Origin: G038396625 sp038396625
Lineage (GTDB): Bacteria > Bacillota > Clostridia > Peptostreptococcales > Thermotaleaceae
Length of the DNA stretch: 64,000 nucleotides
Assembly (NCBI GenBank): GCA_038396625.1
Contig: CP121688.1
Coordinates: forward strand, 2,976,001 to 3,040,000
Reading direction: 5' to 3'
Part shown: piece after piece, positions 52,755 through 60,153 of the stretch
Numbering within the stretch: position 1 is the stretch's first letter
Layout: the number at the start of each line of letters is the position of its first letter
The notes under the pieces: generated by a model
What the model was told of the DNA's origin: nothing
Seen by the model: the letters and a program-made list of their open reading frames with translations, nothing else
Database searches by the model: none
Made by a program: the position numbers and the translations under genes

Positions 52755-53093
52755 ATGAAAAAAATACTAACAATTGTAACCATCGTATCACTACTTACAC
52801 TTGCTTTTGGATCATTTGTTTTTGCGGCAGATACTGAAGAAGCACCACAATGGTTTAAGGACATGATTAGTTGGAAAAAAGGCCAAATCAATGAAGCTGT
52901 TAAAGACGGACAAATCACAGATGAGCAAGCAAAAGTTTGGAATGATCATTTTGACTACATGGAAAAATGGCATAATGAAAATGGTTTCTATAACGGTGGT
53001 TCCGGCTTTGGTGCTTGTCACGGTAGCTTTGGTAGTGGTAGAGGCTTTAGAGGTGGATTTGGTCCTGGTAGAACAACTGGCGTTGGTTTATAA
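52755..53093 (+). CDS. Secreted DUF2680-like small protein with Gly-rich tail
   Basis: 112 residues with a signal peptide cleaved near FVFAAD (residue 24). The mature part is a helical hairpin, PQWFKDMISWKKGQINEAVK then GQITDEQAKVWNDHFDYMEK, as in DUF2680/YckD proteins, followed by a Gly/Phe/Arg tail with one Cys and one His (FGACHGSF). AGGAGG precedes the ATG. Under the same operator as the SHOCT genes, so it is a likely target of the neighbouring two-component system, perhaps as a surface stress or metal chaperone. Confidence 0.75.
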   Translation: MKKILTIVTIVSLLTLAFGSFVFAADTEEAPQWFKDMISWKKGQINEAVKDGQITDEQAKVWNDHFDYMEKWHNENGFYNGGSGFGACHGSFGSGRGFRGGFGPGRTTGVGL

Positions 53094-53111
53094 AAAACGC
53101 TTCTCTATAAA

Positions 53112-53150
53112 TACAAGAAGCTGTTTTCATCAAGAAAACAGCTTCTTGTA
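53112..53150 (+). terminator. Strong bidirectional terminator
   Basis: Perfect 17-bp stem TACAAGAAGCTGTTTTC / GAAAACAGCTTCTTGTA with a 5-base loop, located between convergent genes and ending directly at the stop of the YIEGIA-associated gene. Confidence 0.88.
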
Positions 53151-53345
53151 TTATGTTTCTGTAATGATAATCACACCATTGGCAAGCCCATAGACATTTC
53201 CACCTAATATTCTTCCTAATTCTGAAGCCAATTCTTCCTGAGACTTTTTATTTTCTACCACAAAGACAGCTACCCCTGAATTGGTTACTAGTTTTTCATC
53301 TAAAGTGATCATTGCCATGATATTTCTTGTTCGACTTTCCTTCAA
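53151..53345 (-). CDS. YIEGIA-associated small protein
   Basis: 64 residues from a TTG start with AAAGGAGG 8 bases upstream. Conserved-looking blocks are MAMITLDEKLVTNSGVAVFVV and ELGRILGGNVYGLANGVIIIT, a compact alpha/beta fold. It overlaps the end of the YIEGIA gene by four bases, so the two are translationally coupled; such a small partner regularly accompanies YIEGIA genes in spore formers. The function is unknown, probably in the spore or forespore membrane. Confidence 0.72.
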   Translation of the reverse strand: MKESRTRNIMAMITLDEKLVTNSGVAVFVVENKKSQEELASELGRILGGNVYGLANGVIIITET

Positions 53346-54256
53346 TTAAAATTCCTCCTTTGAGGATTTGCTTTTTTGCTACTCTCCAAAATGGGTACAT
53401 TTAAGATGATTTCTTTTAGCCGTTCAATATCCTTAACGATCGGAACAATCATGAAGGCAACTTCCCCAGTATCAAAATTCCTTCTGGTTTCTGCATATCT
53501 TTCTAATCCCAGCAGCCTCGCACACTCATGTACAATAGCTGTTCTCTGTCCCTCTGCATTTAAAATGACCTTCTCATTTTCATTATCTTTTGCAGGTTTT
53601 AAGATGAGTCCTATACCTTGTTTTAATATTCTTTCCCTTGTTGTGGACAATCCTACATTCATTACGTAAATATCCCCCACATAAAGATTATCTCCGTATT
53701 TAAAGCTTAATGGCGCTTCTTCTACTGTAATAATATCCTTTAATGTATGTCCCTTTGTATAGGTCTTCAGCAAAACAATAATAATAAAACCAACAATCAT
53801 AGAAGTACCTATGACTATCCACTTATTATTGATAAAATTTTTCAAAATAAATGTTGTTACCGTTGTGCCTAATGCAGCAATCATCACAATATAGTTTCTA
53901 GATTCAAAGGTTTTCGCAATCCCATCAATGTAAGCATGTCCCCTTGGTGCATAGGATTGCCCTTCTAGTGAAAGGAGTGTTTCTTTCTCCATCTTCCGAA
54001 TATCCCTAAATTCCTGAATGGCTAAAGCTAAAAAAGTTACTGCCACATAATCTTTTTGTAAAAGTGCAGGATAGGCCACTGCTCCTAAAGCTGCTGCAAC
54101 AAACCCTGTAGTTAAGTGAATAAGGTAGCCATTGGGAAAAGTAGGGTACTGCCTTACATCACCCCTAAGCATCCACCATCTTCCTATAAATCCAACTAAG
54201 GTTCCTGCCAAAATATATAAGATTGTGGTTGTCTCTAACAACTGCTGTTTTTCCAT
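53342..54256 (-). CDS. YIEGIA-family membrane protein
   Basis: A 304-residue protein with about six membrane segments in the first 190 residues and a soluble C-terminal domain. The family motif appears as HAYIDGIAKTFESRNY (YIDGIA instead of YIEGIA). The C-terminal part has KPAKDNENEKVILNAEGQRTAIVHE. Members occur in endospore formers; the exact role is not established. AAAGGAG precedes the ATG. Confidence 0.85.
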   Translation of the reverse strand: MEKQQLLETTTILYILAGTLVGFIGRWWMLRGDVRQYPTFPNGYLIHLTTGFVAAALGAVAYPALLQKDYVAVTFLALAIQEFRDIRKMEKETLLSLEGQSYAPRGHAYIDGIAKTFESRNYIVMIAALGTTVTTFILKNFINNKWIVIGTSMIVGFIIIVLLKTYTKGHTLKDIITVEEAPLSFKYGDNLYVGDIYVMNVGLSTTRERILKQGIGLILKPAKDNENEKVILNAEGQRTAIVHECARLLGLERYAETRRNFDTGEVAFMIVPIVKDIERLKEIILNVPILESSKKANPQRRNFN

Positions 54257-54418
54257 AAGGTTACTCCTTTATATTGCAATCCATGTTTTAAACTTGCTTT
54301 TATTATTGTACAAAAAACAAAAAAATACACCCCTTTCTAAGTGTTATTAAAATCTCCTTACTGCGAAAATCTTGTATCATTTTGTTAGTAGCACTCCTAT
54401 TGCCTATTTTTTTATGTA

Positions 54419-54446
54419 ACACTTTTATCGCCCTATACATAATTTA
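54419..54446 (+). promoter_or_regulatory. SigK-like (late mother-cell) promoter candidate
   Basis: AC at 54419-54420, a 17-base spacer, then CATAATTTA at 54438-54446 match the SigK consensus (AC, 16-17 bases, CATANNNTA). It lies 60 bases upstream of the coat-like mini-gene. A short consensus, so chance matches in AT-rich DNA are possible. Confidence 0.4.
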
Positions 54447-54507
54447 TATTAGGCATAAAAATCAACTGAAAATAAAAGTTTATATTTAAACGATAGGAGG
54501 GCATTCG

Positions 54508-54621
54508 ATGGCTGATAAGCAATTTGGATTATTTAATACAGGAAGTGAATTGTTATTCTTCTTCTTGTTATTAGTTATCATTTTCTGTAGCTGTGGATTT
54601 GGTGGCATTGGGGGCTGCTAA
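54508..54621 (+). CDS. Coat-like hydrophobic Cys/Gly mini-protein
   Basis: A 37-residue gene with AGGAGGG 7 bases before the ATG. The protein starts MADKQFGLFNTGSELL, has one hydrophobic stretch (FFFLLLVIIF) and ends CSCGFGGIGGC. The size, single hydrophobic helix and Gly/Cys tail resemble YjcZ-like spore-associated proteins. The SigK-like promoter and neighbouring YIEGIA genes support a sporulation role. A strong hairpin follows. Confidence 0.65.
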   Translation: MADKQFGLFNTGSELLFFFLLLVIIFCSCGFGGIGGC

Positions 54622-54667
54622 AGTCTATTTGTATAACTTTATAACAGTTTCTTTAAGAAATTTCGTT

Positions 54668-54733
54668 ATATCATCTAAAATAAAAAAGAGAAATCTTGAC
54701 TTTGAGATTTCTCTTTTTTATTTTAGATGATAT
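54668..54733 (+). terminator. Long perfect hairpin (bidirectional terminator)
   Basis: A perfect 29-bp inverted repeat (54668-54696 with 54705-54733) around loop TGACTTTG. Runs of A and T at the arms make it terminator-like in both directions. It is much longer than the others in this window. Confidence 0.75.
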
Positions 54734-54838
54734 TTATATATCCCACCTTGCATATTTTTAACATCAATGGATATTTTTTATTTAATTGTAAATTATAAAT
54801 ATAATTGATTTTATCAAGTTTACATAAGGAGGATACCT

Positions 54839-56395
54839 ATGGAGAAACGATCAATCAATAAAACAGTCTTTCCTGCTGCTCCGCAATCCTATTGGATTGC
54901 TTCAACACCGCAAACTGATTATCCATCTTTAAAAGAAGATATAAAAGTAGATGTAGCTATCGTAGGAGGAGGTATGGTGGGCATCACAACTGCTTTCCTC
55001 TTAAAGAAAGAAGGTTTGAAGGTAGCTATTCTTGAAGCAGATAGAATTCTTCAAGGAACCACAGGTCATACCACAGCAAAAATTACTTCTCAACATAGTT
55101 TAACCTATCATCAATTAAAAAACCAGCATGGAGATGAAAAAGTACAACAATATGCACAAGCTAATGAAACTGCTATTCATTTTATAGCAAATACTATTAA
55201 AGAGCGAAAAATTGACTGTGATTTTTCTTGGCAGCCTGCCTATATTTACACCCAGTCTGATCAGTATCTACCACAGATTATAAGCGAAGCAGAAGCAGCT
55301 TCTAGCTTGGGAATCAAAGCTTCTTATTTGGAAGAAATTCCTCTGCCTTTTCCCATAAAAGGAGCCGTACGCTTTGATGATCAAGCTCAGTTTCATCCCC
55401 TAAAATATTTATTGGACTTATCAAAGGAAATCTCTGGTGATGGCAGCTATATTTTTGAAATGACGCCTGTGATTGACATTCAAGATCGTCATCCTTACGC
55501 AGCTATTACCCAAAATGGACAAAAGGTAATTGCAGAAAAGGTAATCATCGCATCCCACTATCCTTTTTATGACAAACGGGGTTTATACTTTGCGAGATTA
55601 TATGTCCATAGAGCTTATGTTTTGGCTGCAAAAATCCAAGAATCTTTTCCCGGTGGCATGTATATCAATGCAGAACAACCTACCCGCTCTCTTCGCTCTT
55701 TACCTACCGAGAAGGGCGAGCTCGTAATGTTCATAGGTGATAATCATAAAACAGGTCAAGGAATCAGCACCATAAACCACTATGAAAGCTTAAAAAAATT
55801 TGCTCAGCAAATCTATACAATACAAGATATCCCTTATCGTTGGTCTACTCAAGACTGTATGCCCTTAGATCATGTCCCCTATGTAGGGCATCTTACAGCC
55901 TCCACACCTAACCTCTATATAGCAACTGGTTTTAGAAAATGGGGGATGACCAACAGTACTGTATCTGCCATGATTCTACGTGATCTGATAATAAAAGGAA
56001 AAAGTCCATGGGCTCCTGTATATGCTCCATCCCGTTTTACACCCATGGCTTCTGCAAAAAATTTTATTGTTGAAAATCTAAATGTGGCAGAACAGCTTAT
56101 CGTGGGAAAAATTTCTCCTATTCCTAGTGACGTAGAAATCCCTGTAAGTGAAGGAAAAATTGTAGAAATAGATGGGCAGCGAATCGGCGCTTATCGCAGC
56201 GAAAAAGGGGAACTTCACCTCGTAGACATCACATGCACCCATCTAGGTTGTGAGCTAGCATGGAATGCTGCAGAAAATTCTTGGGACTGCCCCTGCCATG
56301 GTTCTAGATATACTTATGATGGAATTGTTATAGAAGGTCCTACCAAGAAACCCCTTAAAAAATTAACCCTCCATCATGACCAAAAAAATCTTTAA
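54839..56395 (+). CDS. FAD-dependent oxidoreductase with C-terminal Rieske domain (YhfW-like)
   Basis: A 518-residue two-domain protein. Residues about 35-400 are a DAO-type FAD fold with VDVAIVGGGMVGITTAFLL (Rossmann), GTTGHTTAKITSQHSLTY and, near its end, YIATGFRKWGMTNSTV. Residues about 425-518 are a Rieske [2Fe-2S] domain with CTHLGC and CPCHGSRY ligands intact. B. subtilis YhfW has the same layout and an unknown substrate. AAGGAGG precedes the ATG. Single-gene unit. Confidence 0.93.
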   Translation: MEKRSINKTVFPAAPQSYWIASTPQTDYPSLKEDIKVDVAIVGGGMVGITTAFLLKKEGLKVAILEADRILQGTTGHTTAKITSQHSLTYHQLKNQHGDEKVQQYAQANETAIHFIANTIKERKIDCDFSWQPAYIYTQSDQYLPQIISEAEAASSLGIKASYLEEIPLPFPIKGAVRFDDQAQFHPLKYLLDLSKEISGDGSYIFEMTPVIDIQDRHPYAAITQNGQKVIAEKVIIASHYPFYDKRGLYFARLYVHRAYVLAAKIQESFPGGMYINAEQPTRSLRSLPTEKGELVMFIGDNHKTGQGISTINHYESLKKFAQQIYTIQDIPYRWSTQDCMPLDHVPYVGHLTASTPNLYIATGFRKWGMTNSTVSAMILRDLIIKGKSPWAPVYAPSRFTPMASAKNFIVENLNVAEQLIVGKISPIPSDVEIPVSEGKIVEIDGQRIGAYRSEKGELHLVDITCTHLGCELAWNAAENSWDCPCHGSRYTYDGIVIEGPTKKPLKKLTLHHDQKNL

Positions 56396-56432
56396 AAACA
56401 ATCGAGAAATAGACTTCTTTTACTGCCTTTCC

Positions 56433-56470
56433 ATAAAAACAGGTGACGCAAATGGGTCACCTGTTTTTAT
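56433..56470 (+). terminator. Terminator shared by convergent genes
   Basis: Perfect 15-bp stem ATAAAAACAGGTGAC / GTCACCTGTTTTTAT with an 8-base loop. It lies between the Rieske protein and tryptophanase genes. Confidence 0.88.
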
Positions 56471-56485
56471 AGATGAAATCTCAAT

Positions 56486-57868
56486 TTATTTCACAGGTTT
56501 TAATCGAGCAGTAAAATGTCTTAATACTTTTGGCTCATAGTCAAATTCAAAACCCACTAATTTATCCGCATTTTTAGCTACTTCAATAACTGCATCTGCA
56601 ACAACATCCATATGTCTATTTGTATATACTCGTCTTGGTATGGTCAATCTCATTAACTCTAGGGGAGATTCTAAATCTTTTCCTGTATCAGGATCTCTAC
56701 CTAATAAGAATGAACCAATTTCAACTGGTCTAACTCCTGCCTCTAAATAAACAGCATTACATACAGCCTGAGCAGGGAATTGATAATAAGGAATGTGTGG
56801 ACAAATTTTCTTACAATCTACAAATACCGCATGCCCACCCGTAGGATATTGGATAGGGACACCACCTTCCATTAATCGATCTCCTAGATATTTTACCTGC
56901 TCAATCCGATACGCTAAATAATCTAGTTCAACCCCTTCTTCAAGCCCTGTAGAAAGTGCTTCTAAATCTCTTCCTGCAAGACCTCCATAAGTTGGGAATC
57001 CTTCCATAGGTACGGTTGTAGATCTACATGCAACATATAATCTTTCATCTTCCTTAATCCCCACAAGACCACCCATATTTACAAGACCATCTTTTTTCGC
57101 ACTCATAGTAAATCCATCGGCATAGCTGAACATTTCTTTTACAATTTCTCGAATGCTTTTGTTTTCATAGCCCTTTTCTCTTTTTTTGATAAAGTACGCA
57201 TTCTCCGCATATCTTGCGGCATCGATAAATACCTTTAGACCATATTTGTCTGCTATTTGTTTTACGCCTTTGATATTTGCCATAGACACTGGCTGTCCTC
57301 CAGCTGAATTACAGGTAATAGTTACAACAATCAATGCAATTTTATCAACGCCCTTTTCTTCAATAAATTTTTCTAATTTCTCTAAATCAAAATCTCCTTT
57401 GAAATCATCATAGGTCATTGTGTCATAGGCCTTATCTGCGACAAGATTGATCGCTCTACCACCTGCGATTTCAATATGGGCTTTGGTTGTATCAAAGTGC
57501 ATATTCCCCAGTACATAGTCTTCTTTGTTTTTAATTAAGTTTGGAAAAACAACTTGTTCTGCTCCTCTTCCTTGATGAGTAGGAATGACGTATTTATAGT
57601 TAAATATATCTTGTACTGTAGCTTCTAAACGATAAAAGCTCCTACTTCCTGCATAGGATTCATCTCCCATCATCAATGCTGCCCACTGACGGTCACTCAT
57701 AGCACCTGTCCCACTGTCTGTTAAAAGGTCAATATATACATCTTCCGCTCTTAAAGCAAATGGATTGTACCCTGCTTCTTTTAATGCCCTTTCCCTTTCT
57801 TCTCTGGAAATCAGTCTAATAGGTTCCACCATTTTAATTTTGAATGGCTCTGCTTTTCTAATATGCAT
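56486..57868 (-). CDS. tnaA: Tryptophanase
   Basis: A 460-residue PLP enzyme splitting tryptophan to indole, pyruvate and ammonia. The start MHIRKAEPFKI follows AAGGAGGA; the open frame goes 40 codons further without a site. IPTHQGRGAEQ, NSAGGQPVSMAN, YAENAYFIKKREKGY and MSAKKDGLVNMGG (PLP-Lys) are present. Features separating it from tyrosine phenol-lyase favour tryptophanase: RPVEIGSFLLGRDPDTG and LRHFTARL with His, where the phenol-lyase has Phe. Transcribed from a sigma-54 promoter under control of the upstream activator gene. Confidence 0.93.
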   Translation of the reverse strand: MHIRKAEPFKIKMVEPIRLISREERERALKEAGYNPFALRAEDVYIDLLTDSGTGAMSDRQWAALMMGDESYAGSRSFYRLEATVQDIFNYKYVIPTHQGRGAEQVVFPNLIKNKEDYVLGNMHFDTTKAHIEIAGGRAINLVADKAYDTMTYDDFKGDFDLEKLEKFIEEKGVDKIALIVVTITCNSAGGQPVSMANIKGVKQIADKYGLKVFIDAARYAENAYFIKKREKGYENKSIREIVKEMFSYADGFTMSAKKDGLVNMGGLVGIKEDERLYVACRSTTVPMEGFPTYGGLAGRDLEALSTGLEEGVELDYLAYRIEQVKYLGDRLMEGGVPIQYPTGGHAVFVDCKKICPHIPYYQFPAQAVCNAVYLEAGVRPVEIGSFLLGRDPDTGKDLESPLELMRLTIPRRVYTNRHMDVVADAVIEVAKNADKLVGFEFDYEPKVLRHFTARLKPVK

Positions 57869-57972
57869 CCTTATTCCTCCTTCATCATATTCATATGAAT
57901 TATTTTGACTTTTATCCCTACAAGTAATAGATGATATACATTTTTTAGGTTTCAAACTTAATAATATATAAC

Positions 57973-57988
57973 GCAATAACCATGCCAA
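57973..57988 (-). promoter_or_regulatory. Sigma-54 (-24/-12) promoter of tnaA
   Basis: On the minus strand TTGGCATGGTTATTGC gives the -24 GG and -12 GC elements exactly 10 bases apart, matching consensus TGGCAC-N5-TTGC. It lies about 105 bases upstream of the tnaA start codon. Confidence 0.75.
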
Positions 57989-58062
57989 TATGATAAATCT
58001 TATGAAAAGCTTGTATTTTCAATAAAAAATCCTATGTCTTTTTCTACAACAAAAAAGAACAG

Positions 58063-58149
58063 TGTAAAAAAACATTACACTCTCCTTTTCTACGATTACC
58101 AAAATGAGATAAGGACTATTCTTTTGTTGTAGTGTAAAAAAATATTACA
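58063..58149. promoter_or_regulatory. Paired upstream activator sites for the tnaA sigma-54 promoter
   Basis: Two near-identical 17-bp dyads, TGTAAAAAAACATTACA at 58063-58079 and TGTAAAAAAATATTACA at 58133-58149, are exactly 70 bases apart and differ at one base. They lie 75 and 145 bases upstream of the -24/-12 promoter, the usual enhancer distance. An 11-bp inverted repeat, CTACAACAAAA at 58044-58054 and TTTTGTTGTAG at 58122-58132, adds further symmetry. Confidence 0.65.
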
Positions 58150-58153
58150 TGTA

Positions 58154-59890
58154 TTATATTTTTACATTATATTTTCTGATCATACGATAGACGGTAGGTC
58201 TAGAAATACCCAATATCTCTGCTGTTTTCTTCTTGTTCCCGTTTGTTTGCTTTAATGTTTTCATGAAAACCTCTTTATTTAATTCTTCTAATTCATTCTT
58301 ATAAATAATCCTTGATTTTTTTGCACTGATTCCTGCTTTGATTAAATTTTCTTTTGTAATAGAATCTTTTTCACAGGTAAACAAAGCTCTGGATATAATA
58401 TTTTCCAATTCCCGAACATTTCCAGGCCAATCATATTGCTGTAATAATTTTCTCCCCTCTTTATCAATGTCATGGACTTTCTTTTCCATTGTCATACCGA
58501 TTTTTTTGATAAAATAGTCAGCAAGCATAAGGACATCTGGATTTCTTTCTCTTAAGGGTGGAATCTCCAAAAAAAGCACTTTCAGCCTATAATATAAGTC
58601 TTCTCGGAATTCTCCTTTTTTTACCATTTCACATAAATCTCTATTAGTAGCTGCAATAATTTTAACATCTACATTAATAGGCTTGTTGCCACCGATTCTA
58701 AATAATGTCCTTGTTTCTAATACTCTTAACAATTTTGCCTGTAGGTGTAACTGCATCTCTCCTATCTCATCTAAAAACAGCGTCCCTCCATTGGCCAATT
58801 CAAATTTTCCTGGCTTGCCTCCCTTTTTTGCTCCTGTAAAAGCCCCTTCTTCATAGCCAAACAATTCACTGTCCACAAGATCTAGGGGAAAGTTGGCACA
58901 ATTAATAGCAATAAAAGGCTCTCGTTTTCGCCTACTGTAATTATGAATTGATTGGGCAAAAAGCTCCTTTCCTGTACCACTTTCTCCTTGGATATATACA
59001 TTGGCATCACTTAATGCAAAACTTTTGGCTAATGCAATCTTTTCTTTTAAAATACGACTTTCTCCTATAATATTTTCAAATTTATAAGAAATATTTTGAC
59101 CCACCAATGTATTGGCAAGTTTTCTCGTGCGATGAATTCCTCTAAAAATGTCAATCGTTCCTATCAGCTCTTTCTGATCATTCCATACAGGATAGGTAGA
59201 ATTGATCAAATGTACCGTTTCTCCTTTCACCTTGGCAAAGTGCTCTACATCGATGATACCTTGTTTTGTTTCGAGTACTCGTGCTAAGATAGGTTTGTAT
59301 TCAGGAGAAATAAATCTTTTTTTATTGATGATTTCATCTTGATCCATGCCTAAAATTTTGCAACAAGCTTTATTCGCATAGGTAATTCGGCCCTCTTTGT
59401 TGCAAGCTGAAATTCCTTCATCTGTGGAATCTAGACATTTTATTAATAAATCATTTCTTTTGTGGTATTTCTCTATGATTTCCATGGATAACTTCATCTT
59501 TAAAATAACATCTTCCAGCATATGTTTCTCAGGAGCATCCTCTCCATCCTCTGCTATGAGACAAAGTGAATACTCTATCCCATTCGTATGCCTGCAAAAA
59601 TCGATGATACACCCTTCATCTATGTATTGCATTCTTTTTTGATTTCGTACTAAGAAAACAGAGGGTAACGTTAATTTTCTGTTTATATAAGTGCGCTTCA
59701 AAGCTTGATAGTTTACATTTCTCACAATCTCTTTATTATCTAATAAGAGTAAGATACCTTTTACCGAATTGCTATGCATATTATATAGTTCAAAACTATC
59801 ATAGATAGGCTCAAATCTCTTGTTTTCCTCTACAGTACATTGCTTACTTAACATACGATCTAGATAACTCATCATTATATTCTTGTCCAC
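58154..59890 (-). CDS. Sigma-54-dependent transcriptional activator (PAS-AAA+-Fis)
   Basis: A 578-residue activator using GTG at 59890 with AGGTGA upstream; TTG at 59911 and ATG at 59875 are possible but lack as good a site. Order: N-terminal unrecognised sensing region (to about 155), PAS about 160-260 (SACNKEGRITYANKACCKILG), AAA+ about 270-500 with Walker A GESGTGKELFA, the sigma-54 contact loop GAFTGA and Walker B LFLDEIGEM, then a Fis-type helix-turn-helix at the end (KKTAEILGISRPTVYRMI). It sits beside tnaA and its paired dyads, so it probably senses an aromatic amino acid and activates tnaA. Confidence 0.93.
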   Translation of the reverse strand: MDKNIMMSYLDRMLSKQCTVEENKRFEPIYDSFELYNMHSNSVKGILLLLDNKEIVRNVNYQALKRTYINRKLTLPSVFLVRNQKRMQYIDEGCIIDFCRHTNGIEYSLCLIAEDGEDAPEKHMLEDVILKMKLSMEIIEKYHKRNDLLIKCLDSTDEGISACNKEGRITYANKACCKILGMDQDEIINKKRFISPEYKPILARVLETKQGIIDVEHFAKVKGETVHLINSTYPVWNDQKELIGTIDIFRGIHRTRKLANTLVGQNISYKFENIIGESRILKEKIALAKSFALSDANVYIQGESGTGKELFAQSIHNYSRRKREPFIAINCANFPLDLVDSELFGYEEGAFTGAKKGGKPGKFELANGGTLFLDEIGEMQLHLQAKLLRVLETRTLFRIGGNKPINVDVKIIAATNRDLCEMVKKGEFREDLYYRLKVLFLEIPPLRERNPDVLMLADYFIKKIGMTMEKKVHDIDKEGRKLLQQYDWPGNVRELENIISRALFTCEKDSITKENLIKAGISAKKSRIIYKNELEELNKEVFMKTLKQTNGNKKKTAEILGISRPTVYRMIRKYNVKI

Positions 59891-60153
59891 AGAATCACCT
59901 ACTTTATACAAACTCAGTACTTGATTTAGATTATTTCTATTTTCTCCAATTTTGTATTAAATCCTTTAAATATTTCAAAAGAGGGAATACTACATGCAAT
60001 TCATTATTGTCTTATACAGGATTGTATAAAATTTTTTCAAGCACTTTTAAAGGGAATAGAAATGGGTATAAATTTTTTCATGGAATAAAATCTATCCAAA
60101 GCACTACAATACGTTATAGACAAAATATTATCTGACGAAGAGGAGCGAAATTC

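Noticed and set aside
56486..57868. Tyrosine phenol-lyase instead of tryptophanase
   Set aside because: The C-terminal LRHFTARL (His instead of Phe) and the VEIGSFLLGRDP block fit tryptophanase.
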